This document shows, piece after piece, positions 7,348 through 17,436 of a stretch of DNA of 64,000 nucleotides. The notes beneath the pieces are model-generated. The model had not been told where the DNA came from, made no database searches, and was given only the letters and a program-made list of their open reading frames with translations. Origin of the DNA: Sphaerisporangium rubeum (GTDB taxonomy: Bacteria; Actinomycetota; Actinomycetes; Streptosporangiales; Streptosporangiaceae). The translations under genes and the position numbers were made by a program. Numbering within the stretch: the first letter of the stretch is position 1; each line of letters opens with the position of its first letter. Location of the stretch: positions 3,278,501-3,342,500 of the forward strand of contig NZ_JACHIU010000001.1 of NCBI RefSeq assembly GCF_014207705.1, in the 5' to 3' direction.

Positions 7348-8364
7348 GTGCGCGTGAGTCGGGTGATCGGTGCCGTGGCGGCGGGAACGGCCCTGCTGGT
7401 GCCGGTGGTGGCATGTTCGTCGTCGCCGGGAGGAGGGAAGCCGGCGGGGCAGGGGGAGTCGCCGGCGCCGGGGGAGTCGGCCACGCCGGAGGCGGTGCCG
7501 GAGCATCCGTTCACGGGGCAACCGGTGGCGGCGCGGAAGCCGGTGCTCGCGGTGAAGATCGAGAACACGGCGGCGGGGAAGCCGCAGCTCGGGTTGCGCA
7601 GCGCGGACATCGTGTACGTCGAGCAGGTCGAGGGCGGGCTGACCCGCCTCATGGCGATCTTCTCGTCGAAGCTGCCGCCGAAGGTCGGGCCGGTGCGCAG
7701 CGCGCGGATCTCCGATCTGCATCTGCTGCCGATGTACGGCAAGCCGGCGCTCGCGTACTCCGGGGTCCAGACCAAGATGATCCCGCTGGTGCGGGAGGCG
7801 TCGCTGTTCGACGTGTCCGACAGCGCGGCGCCGGGGGCCTACTTCCGGCAGCCGGGACGGGTGGCGCCGTACAACCTGTTCGCGAACACACGTGAGCTGC
7901 TCGCGGACGCGCCGAAGGCCAGCAAGGCCAAGGACATCGGGTTCGCGTTCGGGGACGCGCCGGTCGGCGGGGTGCCGAAGAAGTCGTTCACCGTGCGGTA
8001 TCCGGCGGCGCGCTTCACCTTCACCTGGAACGCCGCGCAGAAGCGCTGGCTGGTCTTCCAGGACGGCAAGCGGGACATGGCCGCCGAAGGCGGGCAGCTC
8101 GGCGCGCCGACCATCGTGGTGCAGTACGCCAGGACGACCCGCTCGGAGTTCCATGACTTCACCGGCAGCTACACGCCGCTGATCAAGTCCACCGGCACCG
8201 GCAAGGCGGTCGTGCTGCGCGACGGGCAGGCGTTCAACGCCAAGTGGTCGCGCGCCTCGGAGAAGGCCGGCACGACGTTCACCACCACGGCGGGGGAGCC
8301 GATGACCTTCAGCCGCGGCCAGGTCTGGGTCGTGCTCGCCGCACCGAAGCCGGTGCAGCCCTGA
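7348..8364 (+). CDS. DUF3048 (YerB-like) putative lipoprotein
   Basis: 338 residues. The N-terminus is a signal peptide ending in a lipobox-like VVACSSS (C23), followed by a Gly/Pro/Ala/Ser linker, so the protein is probably lipid-anchored outside the membrane. The rest matches the DUF3048 pattern: HPFTGQPV, VKIENT, RSADIVYVEQVEGGLTRLMAIF, VGPVRSAR and a C-terminal domain with KAVVLRDGQAF. The family's activity is unknown. Start GTG 7348 has a strong GGAGGAG site 7 nt away. Immediately after its stop comes a tandem repeat. Confidence 0.88.
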   Translation: MRVSRVIGAVAAGTALLVPVVACSSSPGGGKPAGQGESPAPGESATPEAVPEHPFTGQPVAARKPVLAVKIENTAAGKPQLGLRSADIVYVEQVEGGLTRLMAIFSSKLPPKVGPVRSARISDLHLLPMYGKPALAYSGVQTKMIPLVREASLFDVSDSAAPGAYFRQPGRVAPYNLFANTRELLADAPKASKAKDIGFAFGDAPVGGVPKKSFTVRYPAARFTFTWNAAQKRWLVFQDGKRDMAAEGGQLGAPTIVVQYARTTRSEFHDFTGSYTPLIKSTGTGKAVVLRDGQAFNAKWSRASEKAGTTFTTTAGEPMTFSRGQVWVVLAAPKPVQP

Positions 8365-8513
8365 CCCGGCGGCCCTGACACGCCGGATCGGGTCTCACTT
8401 CCGCACGCCGGTCCGGTTGTGTCCAGGCGGTCCTGAGCGGTCGCGGATCGGCTCCCGCACGCTGGTGCGGTGGTGACCCGGCGGCCCTTGAGCGGTCGCC
8501 GCGGCCCGTGAGC
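8361..8513 (+). repeat. Degenerate 54-58 bp tandem repeat anchored at the DUF3048 gene stop
   Basis: Three related units begin at 8361, 8419 and 8473; the first contains the gene's TGA. They share the pattern TGACCCGGCGGCCCTGA, with CGGATCGG and CCGCACGC further on in the first two; the third is shortened. The rest of the 306-bp gap (8514-8670) holds the pdxS upstream region, including TACCAT near 8628, but no clear promoter. Confidence 0.65.
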
Positions 8514-8670
8514 TGTGCTCCACCCCTTCTCCTCGGTGCGGTCGGTCGCGGCGGCGCGCCGTTATGGCCAAAGGCCGGGTCCGGTGTCGCCGTACCGGTG
8601 TTCGAAGCGCGGAGGGGGGACCGCCTACCATGTGAGCGGAAACCGTTGTCGTGCTCGCGAGGTATGCCCT

Positions 8671-9585
8671 GTGTCCAGCCACACCCCCGAAGTGAACGAC
8701 GCCACCGTCACCGGCACGGCCCGCGTGAAGCGCGGGATGGCGGAGATGCTGAAGGGCGGCGTCATCATGGACGTCGTCACGCCGGACCAAGCCAAGATCG
8801 CCGAGGACGCCGGCGCGGTCGCCGTCATGGCGCTGGAGCGCGTCCCCGCGGACATCCGCGCCGAAGGCGGCGTGTCCCGCATGAGCGACCCCGACATGAT
8901 CGACGGCATCATCGAGGCCGTCTCGATCCCGGTCATGGCCAAGGCCCGCATCGGCCACTTCGTCGAGGCCAGGGTGCTCCAGACCATCGGCGTCGACTAC
9001 GTCGACGAGTCCGAGGTGCTCACCCCGGCCGACGAGGCCAACCACATCGACAAATGGGCCTTCACCGTGCCGTTCGTGTGCGGCGCCACCAACCTCGGTG
9101 AGGCGCTGCGCCGCATCGCCGAGGGTGCCGCGATGATCCGCTCCAAGGGTGAGGCCGGCACCGGCAACGTCGTCGAGGCCACCCGGCACATGCGGCAGAT
9201 CCGCGGCGACATCAAGCGGCTCGCCGCGCTGGACGAGGCCGAGCTGTACGCCGCCGCCAAGGAGCTGCGCGCGCCGTACGAGCTGGTCGCCGAGGTCGCC
9301 AAGGCCGGCAAGCTGCCGGTGGTGCTGTTCACGGCGGGTGGCATCGCCACCCCGGCGGACGCCGCCATGATGATGCAGCTCGGCGCCGAAGGTGTGTTCG
9401 TGGGCTCCGGCATCTTCAAGTCCGGCGACCCGGCCAAGCGCGCGGCGGCCATCGTGAAGGCCACCACCTTCCACGACGACCCCGACGTCATCGCCAAGGT
9501 CTCCCGCGGCCTCGGCGAGGCGATGGTCGGCATCAACCTCGCCACGCTTCCCGACACTGAGCGACTCGCGACCCGCGGCTGGTGA
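8671..9585 (+). CDS. pdxS: Pyridoxal 5'-phosphate synthase, lyase subunit
   Basis: 304 residues. PdxS condenses ribose 5-phosphate, glyceraldehyde 3-phosphate and ammonia supplied by PdxT into PLP, as a dodecamer. The catalytic landmarks are present: D in [10 protein letters not shown], the Schiff-base lysine in MAKARIGHF and the second lysine in [10 protein letters not shown]. The C-terminus [12 protein letters not shown] is the normal family end. Start GTG 8671 was chosen because it gives the usual short N-terminal tail; an in-frame start at 8515 would add 52 unlikely residues. pdxT lies 1.9 kb downstream, separated by a phosphatase gene. The stop TGA at 9583 is followed at once by an in-frame 15-bp repeat array. 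Confidence 0.96.
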   Translation: MSSHTPEVNDATVTGTARVKRGMAEMLKGGVIMDVVTPDQAKIAEDAGAVAVMALERVPADIRAEGGVSRMSDPDMIDGIIEAVSIPVMAKARIGHFVEARVLQTIGVDYVDESEVLTPADEANHIDKWAFTVPFVCGATNLGEALRRIAEGAAMIRSKGEAGTGNVVEATRHMRQIRGDIKRLAALDEAELYAAAKELRAPYELVAEVAKAGKLPVVLFTAGGIATPADAAMMMQLGAEGVFVGSGIFKSGDPAKRAAAIVKATTFHDDPDVIAKVSRGLGEAMVGINLATLPDTERLATRGW

Positions 9586-9744
9586 TCCCCCGCCGGTGAG
9601 CCGACGGCCGGTGATCCGACGGCCGACGACCCGGCCGCCGGTGAGCCGACGGCCGGTGAGTCGACGACTGGTGAGCCGATCGCCGACGATCCGGCCGCCG
9701 ACGATCCGGCCGCCGACGATCCGGCCGCCGGTGAGCCGGCGCCG
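9581..9744 (+). repeat. 15-bp tandem repeat array directly after the pdxS stop
   Basis: Ten 15-bp units run from 9595 to 9744, of types GGTGAGCCGACGGCC and GACGATCCGGCCGCC (three identical copies of the latter at 9685-9729). A 14-nt half-matching unit starts at 9581 and includes the pdxS stop. Degenerate remains continue to about 9777. In the pdxS frame the units read G-E/D-P-T/A-A pentapeptides up to a TGA at about 9775. The remaining gap to 9958 contains no further gene that I can see. Confidence 0.9.
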
Positions 9745-9958
9745 ATGACCTGGCCGCCGGCGACGCACCTCCGGTGACACGGCGTCACCGGAGGCGTCGT
9801 CCGGGCCGGTGACGCACCGCCGCGTGCGGCGGTCCCGGCCCGGTCTTGCCGGACATTCCCGGCATTCTCGAAAACATGGGGTTATCGTCCGTAAATACCC
9901 TCAGTGAGCTGGGTGTTGCTATACCTGGGGTTTGCGGTAGGTAGTCGATGATCGTGAT

Positions 9959-11461
9959 GTGATCGACAGGCGATCGTTCTTCGTGCTCGGGCTGGTGTCG
10001 GGGATACCGGCCCGGCGTGTGCCGTCCGCCGATCCGTTCACCCTCGGCGTCGCGAGCGGCGACCCCGACCCCGGCGGCTTCGTGCTGTGGACCCGCCTCG
10101 CCCCCGTTCCCATGGCGGCGGACGGCTACGGCGGCATGCCGGACACGGCGGTGCAAGTCGAGTGGGAGGTCGCCGCCGACCCCTCGTTCACGCGGGTGAT
10201 GCGCCGCGGCACCGAGGAGGCCGTGCGCCACTGGGCCCACAGCGTGCACGCCGAGGTCGCCGGCCTCGAACCGGGCCGCGAGTACTGGTACCGCTTCAGG
10301 ACCGGCCCCTACGTGTCGCCGGTCGGCCACGCACGCACGGCCCCCGCGCCGGGGAGCCCCGTCGGCACAGTCACGATCGCGCTCACCTCGTGCGCCAACT
10401 ACCAGCACGGCTACTTCACCGCGTACGCGCGCGCCGCCGAGGAGCGGCCCGACCTGATCGTCCACCTCGGCGACTACATCTACGAGTACGGCAAGGGCGA
10501 GCACGCTCCTCCCGGCGGCAACGTCCGCGACCACGAGGGCCCCGAGTGCCGCACGCTCGCCGGCTACCGCCGCAGGCACGCGCTGTACAAGACCGACCCC
10601 GACCTGCGTGAGGCGCACGCGGCGGCGCCGTGGGTGTCGGTGATGGACGACCACGAGCTGTCCAACAACTGGATGGGGAGGATGACCTCCGGCCGCCGCG
10701 CGGCGGCCTTCCGCGCCTACTACGAGCACATGCCGCTGCGCGCCGAGGCGCGGCCCGACGGCCCCCGGATCAGGCTGTACCGGCGGGTGCGCTGGGGGGA
10801 GCTGCTGACGCTGCACATGCTGGACACCCGCCAGTACCGCGATCCCCTGCTGTGCGGCGCCGGTTTCCAGACGTGTCCCGCGGCCGACGGCAAGGACCGC
10901 ACGATCATCGGCGCCGACCAGGAGAAGTGGCTGCTCGACGGTTTCCGCGGTTCGGGGGCCCGCTGGGACCTCATCGGCCAGCAGGTGTTCTTCGGCCACC
11001 GCGGCAGGGGTGACGACGACGACGGCGAGGTGGTGCGGCAGGACGCCTGGGACGGCTACTCCGGGTCCCGCACCCGCGTCACCCAGGGCTGGATGGAGGC
11101 CGGGGTGCGCAACGCGGTGGTGCTCACCGGCGACGTGCACTCCCACTGGGCCGGGGACCTGGCGCTCGACTACGACGACCCCGGCTCACGGGTGGTCGGG
11201 ACCGAGCTCGCGGTGACGTCCGTGACCAGCGGCGGCGACGGGCACGGCGGCACCAGGGAACGCGACAGGCTGCTGGCGCGCAACCCGCACCTGCGGTTCC
11301 ATCTGCGCCGCCGCGGCTACATCCTGCTCAAGATCGACCCGGCCGCGCTCACCGCGTACTTCAAGACCGTGCCGTACGTGCGGCTGCCGGGTGCGCCGGT
11401 CAGTGTCGCCGGCACCTTCGCGATCGCCGACCGGATGCCGGGCCTGGTACACCAGCCCTGA
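9959..11461 (+). CDS. PhoD-like alkaline phosphatase/phosphodiesterase, Tat-exported
   Basis: 500 residues. The N-terminus has a twin-arginine motif, DRRSFFVLG, with a short hydrophobic stretch, so export by Tat is likely although the signal is short. An N-terminal PhoD domain (FTLGVASGDPDPGGFVLWTRL) is followed by the metallophosphatase core with LTSCANYQHGYF, HLGDYIYEYG, MDDHELSNNW, QVFFGHRG and LTGDVHSHWAGDL, which supply the Fe/Ca ligands of PhoD enzymes. It should act outside the cell on phosphodiesters or phosphomonoesters. Start GTG 9959 is leaderless-like, with no clear ribosome-binding site. It sits between pdxS and pdxT, an unusual insertion in that pair. Confidence 0.9.
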   Translation: MIDRRSFFVLGLVSGIPARRVPSADPFTLGVASGDPDPGGFVLWTRLAPVPMAADGYGGMPDTAVQVEWEVAADPSFTRVMRRGTEEAVRHWAHSVHAEVAGLEPGREYWYRFRTGPYVSPVGHARTAPAPGSPVGTVTIALTSCANYQHGYFTAYARAAEERPDLIVHLGDYIYEYGKGEHAPPGGNVRDHEGPECRTLAGYRRRHALYKTDPDLREAHAAAPWVSVMDDHELSNNWMGRMTSGRRAAAFRAYYEHMPLRAEARPDGPRIRLYRRVRWGELLTLHMLDTRQYRDPLLCGAGFQTCPAADGKDRTIIGADQEKWLLDGFRGSGARWDLIGQQVFFGHRGRGDDDDGEVVRQDAWDGYSGSRTRVTQGWMEAGVRNAVVLTGDVHSHWAGDLALDYDDPGSRVVGTELAVTSVTSGGDGHGGTRERDRLLARNPHLRFHLRRRGYILLKIDPAALTAYFKTVPYVRLPGAPVSVAGTFAIADRMPGLVHQP

Positions 11462-11524
11462 CCGGTTTGGGGCCGGGTGCGGCTTGGCCGTACCCTTCTG
11501 GGACAGCGATCGAGAGGAACACCG

Positions 11525-12115
11525 GTGACGACTGCGCCGACCATCGGCGTACTCGCCCTGCAGGGCGATGTGCGGGAACACGCGCGGTCTCTTGAGCGCG
11601 CCGGCGCCACCGCCGTGGCCGTCCGCAGGCCCGCGGAGCTGGAGGCCGTGGACGCGCTGGTCGTGCCGGGTGGCGAGTCGACCACCATGTGGAAGCTCGC
11701 CGAGGCGTTCGAGATGCTGGAACCCCTGCGCATCCGCATCAAGTCGGGCATGCCGACCTTCGGGTCCTGCGCCGGCATGATCATGCTGGCCGACCGCATC
11801 GAGGGAGGCGTCGAGGGTCAGCGGACCATCGGCGGCATCGACATGGTGGTGCGCCGCAACGCCTTCGGACGGCAGGTCGACTCCTTCGAGGCCACCCTCG
11901 ACTTCGCCGCGCGCGGCGAGATCCGCGCGGTCTTCATCCGTGCACCCTGGGTCGAATCGGTCGGCTCGGGTGTTCAGGTGCTGGGCGTGGCCGAACCGGG
12001 GGATAGGATCGTCGCTGTCCGGCAGGGACCGCTGCTCGCGACGTCGTTCCACCCCGAGCTTACGGGGGACACGCGGGTCCATTCGTATTTCGTCGAGATG
12101 GTGAGGGAGCACTAG
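11525..12115 (+). CDS. pdxT: Pyridoxal 5'-phosphate synthase, glutaminase subunit
   Basis: 196 residues. A class I amidotransferase that hydrolyses glutamine and channels ammonia to PdxS. It shows [11 protein letters not shown] at the N-terminus, GGES(T) at about residue 50, the nucleophile Cys in GSCAGM and the His/Glu pair in SFHPELT. Start GTG 11525 has GAGAGGAAC 7 nt upstream, and a TACCCT -10 candidate lies near 11491. It ends 3 nt before yebC, so the two form a transcription unit, as in other actinobacteria. Confidence 0.96.
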   Translation: MTTAPTIGVLALQGDVREHARSLERAGATAVAVRRPAELEAVDALVVPGGESTTMWKLAEAFEMLEPLRIRIKSGMPTFGSCAGMIMLADRIEGGVEGQRTIGGIDMVVRRNAFGRQVDSFEATLDFAARGEIRAVFIRAPWVESVGSGVQVLGVAEPGDRIVAVRQGPLLATSFHPELTGDTRVHSYFVEMVREH

Positions 12116-12118
12116 CCG

Positions 12119-12844
<726 letters not shown>

Positions 12845-12868
<24 letters not shown>

Positions 12869-13000
12869 CCCCGCGGGCCGGCGCACCGTCACCGGGCCGG
12901 TTTCACGGCCGGTGAGGACGTTTCGCCGAGCCGGACCGGCCCCGCGGACCGTCGCCGGGCCGGTTCCGAGGTCCTCGCCAAGCCGAACGGACCCTGCGGG
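12845..13000 (+). repeat. Degenerate copies of the yebC 3' end
   Basis: The segment around the yebC stop (GACGTCCTCGCCAAGC then GACCCCGCGG) recurs at 12917 and 12968, i.e. 72 and 51 bp apart, with small internal deletions. Both offsets are multiples of three, so the copies stay in the yebC frame. Confidence 0.6.
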
Positions 13001-13040
13001 TCCAGGGGAAAACCACTGGACCCGGCCTCGTGGCGGCCCG

Positions 13041-13054
13041 TAGGTTGTGCCGTC
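13041..13054 (+). promoter_or_regulatory. -10 element of a leaderless promoter before the Eis-like gene
   Basis: TAGGTT at 13041-13046 lies 8 nt before GTG 13055, and no ribosome-binding site is present. CTGGAC at 13016-13021 is a possible -35 at 19-nt spacing. Confidence 0.45.
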
Positions 13055-14224
13055 GTGGAGATTCGCGACCTGACCGAGGACGACCTCGGCGCCGTGCTCG
13101 ACTGCAGGACCCGTGCGTTCGGGCCGTTGTCGGGGGACGACGTCAGGTCGTGGCGCACCGTGGTCACACCACTGTTCGCCGAGGGCCGCTACCTCGGCGT
13201 GTTCGACGGCACCCGCCTCACGGGGGCGGGCAGGATCAACGACTTCGTCCAGTGGTGGCACGGCCGGCCGATCCCCATGGGGGGCATCGCGGGGATCACG
13301 GTGGCGCCTGAGGACCGGGGCCGGGGGGTCGGCCGCGCGCTGATGCGCGCGCTGCTCGACCGGTGCGCCGGCCTCGGCTACCACGTCTCCGCGCTGTACC
13401 CGGCCACCACGCCGCTGTACCGCGGTCTCGGCTGGGAGCACGCCGGTGGCCGGTACCGCGTCAAGCTGCCGGCCGAGGCGCTGCGCACGCTGCTGCGCGA
13501 CCGCTCGGAACCGGGTACGCCGCTGCGCCGGATCACCCCGGACGACGCTCCCGAGATCGGCAAGGTGCTCGGCCGCGTCCTCGGTGCGGCCCGCGCGTCG
13601 GGGCCGCTGGCGTGGGAGGAACGGCTGGTACGTCACTGGCTGGACGACGACTCCGAGTACGGCTACCTCGCCGACGACGGCTACGTCGTGTACAGCTGGG
13701 ACGGCGGTGACCTGGACGTCGACAACCTCGTCGCCGGCTCCGAGGCCACCGCGCGGGCCCTGTGGTCGCTGGTCGGCTCCTCCTCCTCGGTGGCCCGCAC
13801 GGTCACCGCCACCGTCGAGCCCTCCGACCCGCTGCTGTGGCTGCTGCGTGAGCGCAAGGACGAGCACGTCACGATCACGCGGTGGATGTTCCGCCTCGTC
13901 GACCTGCCGGCCGCCGTCGCCGCGCGCGGCTACCCCGACCCGGTGACCGCCGAGACCGTCGTCGAGGTGGACGACCCCGAGCGGCCCGCCAACTCCGGCG
14001 CCTGGCTGCTCTCGGCCGCCGGGGGCGCCGCCTCCGCGACCCGGGTCCCCGCGGGGGGCCACGCGGCGCCGCGCCTCACGATCAACGGCATGTCCGCGCT
14101 GTTCGCCGGCGTGCCGGTCGCCACGCTGCGCCGCGCGGGCCTGCTGACCGGCGGCACCCCGCGGACCGACGAGACCCTCGCGGCGCTGTTCGCCGCCGAG
14201 CCCTACCTGCTCGACTACTTCTGA
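13055..14224 (+). CDS. Eis-like GNAT N-acetyltransferase
   Basis: 389 residues with the three-part Eis layout: an N-terminal GNAT domain with the acetyl-CoA loop VAPEDRGRGVGRAL (about residues 86-99), a second degenerate GNAT domain, and a C-terminal SCP2-like domain ending in a free carboxylate, EPYLLDYF. Eis proteins acetylate amines such as aminoglycosides or lysine side chains and work as hexamers, with the C-terminal carboxylate acting in catalysis. The natural substrate here is unknown. The start GTG 13055 appears leaderless. It sits alone between yebC and ruvC. Confidence 0.87.
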   Translation: MEIRDLTEDDLGAVLDCRTRAFGPLSGDDVRSWRTVVTPLFAEGRYLGVFDGTRLTGAGRINDFVQWWHGRPIPMGGIAGITVAPEDRGRGVGRALMRALLDRCAGLGYHVSALYPATTPLYRGLGWEHAGGRYRVKLPAEALRTLLRDRSEPGTPLRRITPDDAPEIGKVLGRVLGAARASGPLAWEERLVRHWLDDDSEYGYLADDGYVVYSWDGGDLDVDNLVAGSEATARALWSLVGSSSSVARTVTATVEPSDPLLWLLRERKDEHVTITRWMFRLVDLPAAVAARGYPDPVTAETVVEVDDPERPANSGAWLLSAAGGAASATRVPAGGHAAPRLTINGMSALFAGVPVATLRRAGLLTGGTPRTDETLAALFAAEPYLLDYF

Positions 14225-14300
14225 TCCGCTTCTTGCGGCTTCGTACGGAAATCCGGTGCCGCACCGGGAGGCGGTGCGTGCGCGGGACCCCCGATAGGGG

Positions 14301-14329
14301 TACAGTCTTGCGCCGAACAGGTGTTCGGC
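14301..14329 (+). promoter_or_regulatory. SOS box over the ruvC promoter
   Basis: A TACAGT -10 hexamer at 14301-14306 is followed by the palindrome GCCGAACAGGTGTTCGGC at 14312-14329. Its core CGAAC-N4-GTTCG matches the actinobacterial LexA operator exactly and sits over the expected transcription start of ruvCAB. Confidence 0.85.
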
Positions 14330-14347
14330 AGGCGGGAGGCGGGGCTG

Positions 14348-14977
14348 GTGCGGCTGCCGGAGCTGCGGGTGATGGGGGTCGATCCCGGGCTGACACGGTG
14401 CGGCCTCGGCGCCGTCGAGGGCCGGGCCGGCGCGCCGCTCACCCTGGTCAAGGTCGGGGTGGCGCGCACACCGGCGGGGCACGACATCGGCGCGCGGCTC
14501 GTGGCCATCGAGGCCGAGATCGAGCGCTGGCTCGACGATGTGCGGCCCCACGCCGTCGCGGTGGAGCGCGTCTTCAGCCAGAGCAACCTGCGCACGGTCA
14601 TGGGCACCGCTCAGGCGTCCGCCGTCGCCATCGTCTGCGCCTCCCGCCGCGGGCTCCCCGTGGCGCTGCACACGCCGTCCGAGGTCAAGGCCGCGATCAC
14701 CGGGTACGGCAACGCCGACAAGGCCCAGATCGGCGCCATGGTGACCCGCCTGCTGCGCCTGCCGGCCATGCCGAAACCCGCCGACGCGGCCGACGCGCTG
14801 GCCCTCGCCATCTGCCACATCTGGCGCGGGGGCCCCCAGAACCGCCTCGCCGAGGCCATCGCCAAGGCGCGCTCACGCGGCGGCGGCCCCGTCCCGCGGA
14901 TCGGCGCGGCCCACGGCGACGAGACCGGCCAGATCCACGGATCCACCGACGAGACCGGGGAAGAGGTGACCGGATGA
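14348..14977 (+). CDS. ruvC: Holliday junction resolvase RuvC
   Basis: 209 residues. Endonuclease of the RuvABC complex that cuts four-way junctions. The RNase-H-fold acidic residues are in [19 protein letters not shown] and [14 protein letters not shown]. The C-terminal 40 residues are a Gly/Glu-rich tail beyond the usual end. Start GTG 14348 has GGGAGG 8 nt upstream; the in-frame ATG 14321 lies inside the SOS box and would add nine residues, so it is unlikely. It overlaps ruvA by ATGA. Controlled by the SOS box just upstream. Confidence 0.96.
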   Translation: MRLPELRVMGVDPGLTRCGLGAVEGRAGAPLTLVKVGVARTPAGHDIGARLVAIEAEIERWLDDVRPHAVAVERVFSQSNLRTVMGTAQASAVAIVCASRRGLPVALHTPSEVKAAITGYGNADKAQIGAMVTRLLRLPAMPKPADAADALALAICHIWRGGPQNRLAEAIAKARSRGGGPVPRIGAAHGDETGQIHGSTDETGEEVTG

Positions 14978-15594
14978 TCGCGTCCGTCGCGGGCCGGGTG
15001 GCGGCACTCGGGCCGGACTCGGCGGTGGTGGAGGTCGGCGGCGTCGGCGTCCTGGTGCACTGCGCACCCGGCACCCTCGCCGGGCTCCGGGTGGGCGAGC
15101 AGGGCCGCCTGTCCACGTCCCTGGTGGTCCGCGAGGAGTCGCTGACGTTGTACGGCTTCGCCTCCGACGACGAGCGCCTGGTCTTCGAGATGCTGCAGAC
15201 CGCCTCAGGTGTCGGCCCGAGGCTCGCGCTGGCCATGCTCGCCGTGCACTCCCCGAACGCTCTGCGGGTCGCCGTGGCGAGCGCCGACGTCAAGACCCTC
15301 ACCATGGTCCCCGGCATCGGCCAGAAAGGCGCGCAGCGCATCATCCTGGAGCTGAAGGACAAACTCGGCACACCGGCGGAGTCCGTCGACGCCGCGCTGA
15401 ACGGCCGTCCCGGCCCCGCTCTGTGGCGCGACCAGGTCCACGCGGCCCTCGTCGGCCTCGGCTACTCGGCCAGGGACGCCGACGAGGCCGTCGCCGTCGT
15501 CTCCGCCGAGGCCGACGCCGCCACCGCCGAGGGCCGCGTCCCCGCCGTGGCCGTCCTGCTGAAGTCCGCGTTGCGGGCCCTGAGCGTGAGATAG
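14974..15594 (+). CDS. ruvA: Holliday junction DNA helicase subunit RuvA
   Basis: 206 residues. Tetrameric junction-binding protein that loads RuvB. The N-terminal OB domain (MIASVAGRV...[14 protein letters not shown]), two helix-hairpin-helix motifs ([14 protein letters not shown] and [20 protein letters not shown]) and a C-terminal RuvB-binding domain ([17 protein letters not shown]) are all present. It starts inside the ruvC stop (ATGA) and ends 7 nt before ruvB. Confidence 0.97.
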   Translation: MIASVAGRVAALGPDSAVVEVGGVGVLVHCAPGTLAGLRVGEQGRLSTSLVVREESLTLYGFASDDERLVFEMLQTASGVGPRLALAMLAVHSPNALRVAVASADVKTLTMVPGIGQKGAQRIILELKDKLGTPAESVDAALNGRPGPALWRDQVHAALVGLGYSARDADEAVAVVSAEADAATAEGRVPAVAVLLKSALRALSVR

Positions 15595-15601
15595 GGGAGC
15601 G

Positions 15602-16651
<1,050 letters not shown>

Positions 16652-17010
16652 AGCGGCCGTTTCCTGACAGGCGGGTTTACAGCGGCCCTCGGGACCTTCG
16701 TTGCACAAGAGGACACAGGGGGCGGTGAAATCCGGGAGAGCGGCGAGAGATCCGTCTCACAGTGGGTACGTGTGCTGGTGGAGGGGCTCGAACTGAAACT
16801 TTCAAATCAACCGTATGGGCCGGTCACAGATCGGTGACAACGGGAACTTTCCCGTGTGCCGGTTCGTGGGGTCGTTGCCGGGCTTTGACAAGCTCGCCTA
16901 AACTCCGTGGCTTGGCTGCATGTGTACGCTGAGACGCTCGGCGCTCGTGCCGTCCGCCGCCAGACCTCCGGTCGCAGGCCGGTCAGTTCATTAACCGGAA
17001 GGAAGCCCCC
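16652..17010. other. 359-bp gap between ruvB and yajC
   Basis: No gene is visible. The 5' end has a weak 15-16 bp repeat carried over from the ruvB stop. An inverted repeat ACGGGAA/TTCCCGT lies near 16838-16855. A perfect TTGACA at 16885-16890 and a TAAACT at 16900-16905 are too close to pair; TTGACA with TGGCTT at 16908 is the best promoter candidate for yajC-secDF. The yajC ribosome-binding site is at about 16998. Confidence 0.4.
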
Positions 17011-17394
17011 GTGCAGGGCCTTGGATCTTTCTTGCCACTGATCTTGTTGGTCGTGGTCTTCTACTTCCTGCTCATCCGCCCGCAGCGCAAGCGGCAGCAG
17101 GAGCAGCTCCAGATGCAGAACAGCCTGGTGCCGGGCACGCGCGTCATGACCACGACCGGTCTGTTCGCCACGGTGGTCGCGCTCCAGGACGACGACCTGG
17201 TCCTGGAGATCGCTCCCGGTGTGGAGACCCTCTGGATCAAGGGTGCCATCGGCCGCGTGGTGACGCCGGTCGAGGAGGAGACGGTGGACAATGGTGACGG
17301 TGTACAGGACACCGTGGCCGGCGACCCGATCGGCGACCCCATCAAGGAGGCCGACCACGGCGCGAACGAAGGTTCGGCCGACAAGAAGTCCTGA
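17011..17394 (+). CDS. yajC: Sec translocon accessory subunit YajC
   Basis: 127 residues: one N-terminal transmembrane helix (LPLILLVVVFYFLLIRPQRKR, the family hallmark), then a small cytosolic domain with MTTTGLFATVV and an acidic tail. YajC joins SecDF and SecYEG and helps protein export. Start GTG 17011 is behind GGAAGGAAG. It lies 42 nt upstream of secD. The acidic tail of about 45 residues is longer than in E. coli but common in actinobacteria. Confidence 0.95.
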   Translation: MQGLGSFLPLILLVVVFYFLLIRPQRKRQQEQLQMQNSLVPGTRVMTTTGLFATVVALQDDDLVLEIAPGVETLWIKGAIGRVVTPVEEETVDNGDGVQDTVAGDPIGDPIKEADHGANEGSADKKS

Positions 17395-17436
17395 TTAGGC
17401 TCATCGCAAACCCCTTGACGAAAGAACTGACCACCA

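Noticed and set aside
9595-9744. CRISPR-like array after pdxS
   Set aside because: Units are 15 bp with no unique spacers; this is a plain tandem repeat.
16755-16800. Minus-strand TTCGAG...CCACCA pattern looking like a tRNA 3' end
   Set aside because: The T-stem does not pair, and no matching acceptor or anticodon arm is present.
16885-16905. TTGACA with TAAACT as a promoter pair before yajC
   Set aside because: The spacing is only 9 nt, too short for a sigma-70-type promoter.
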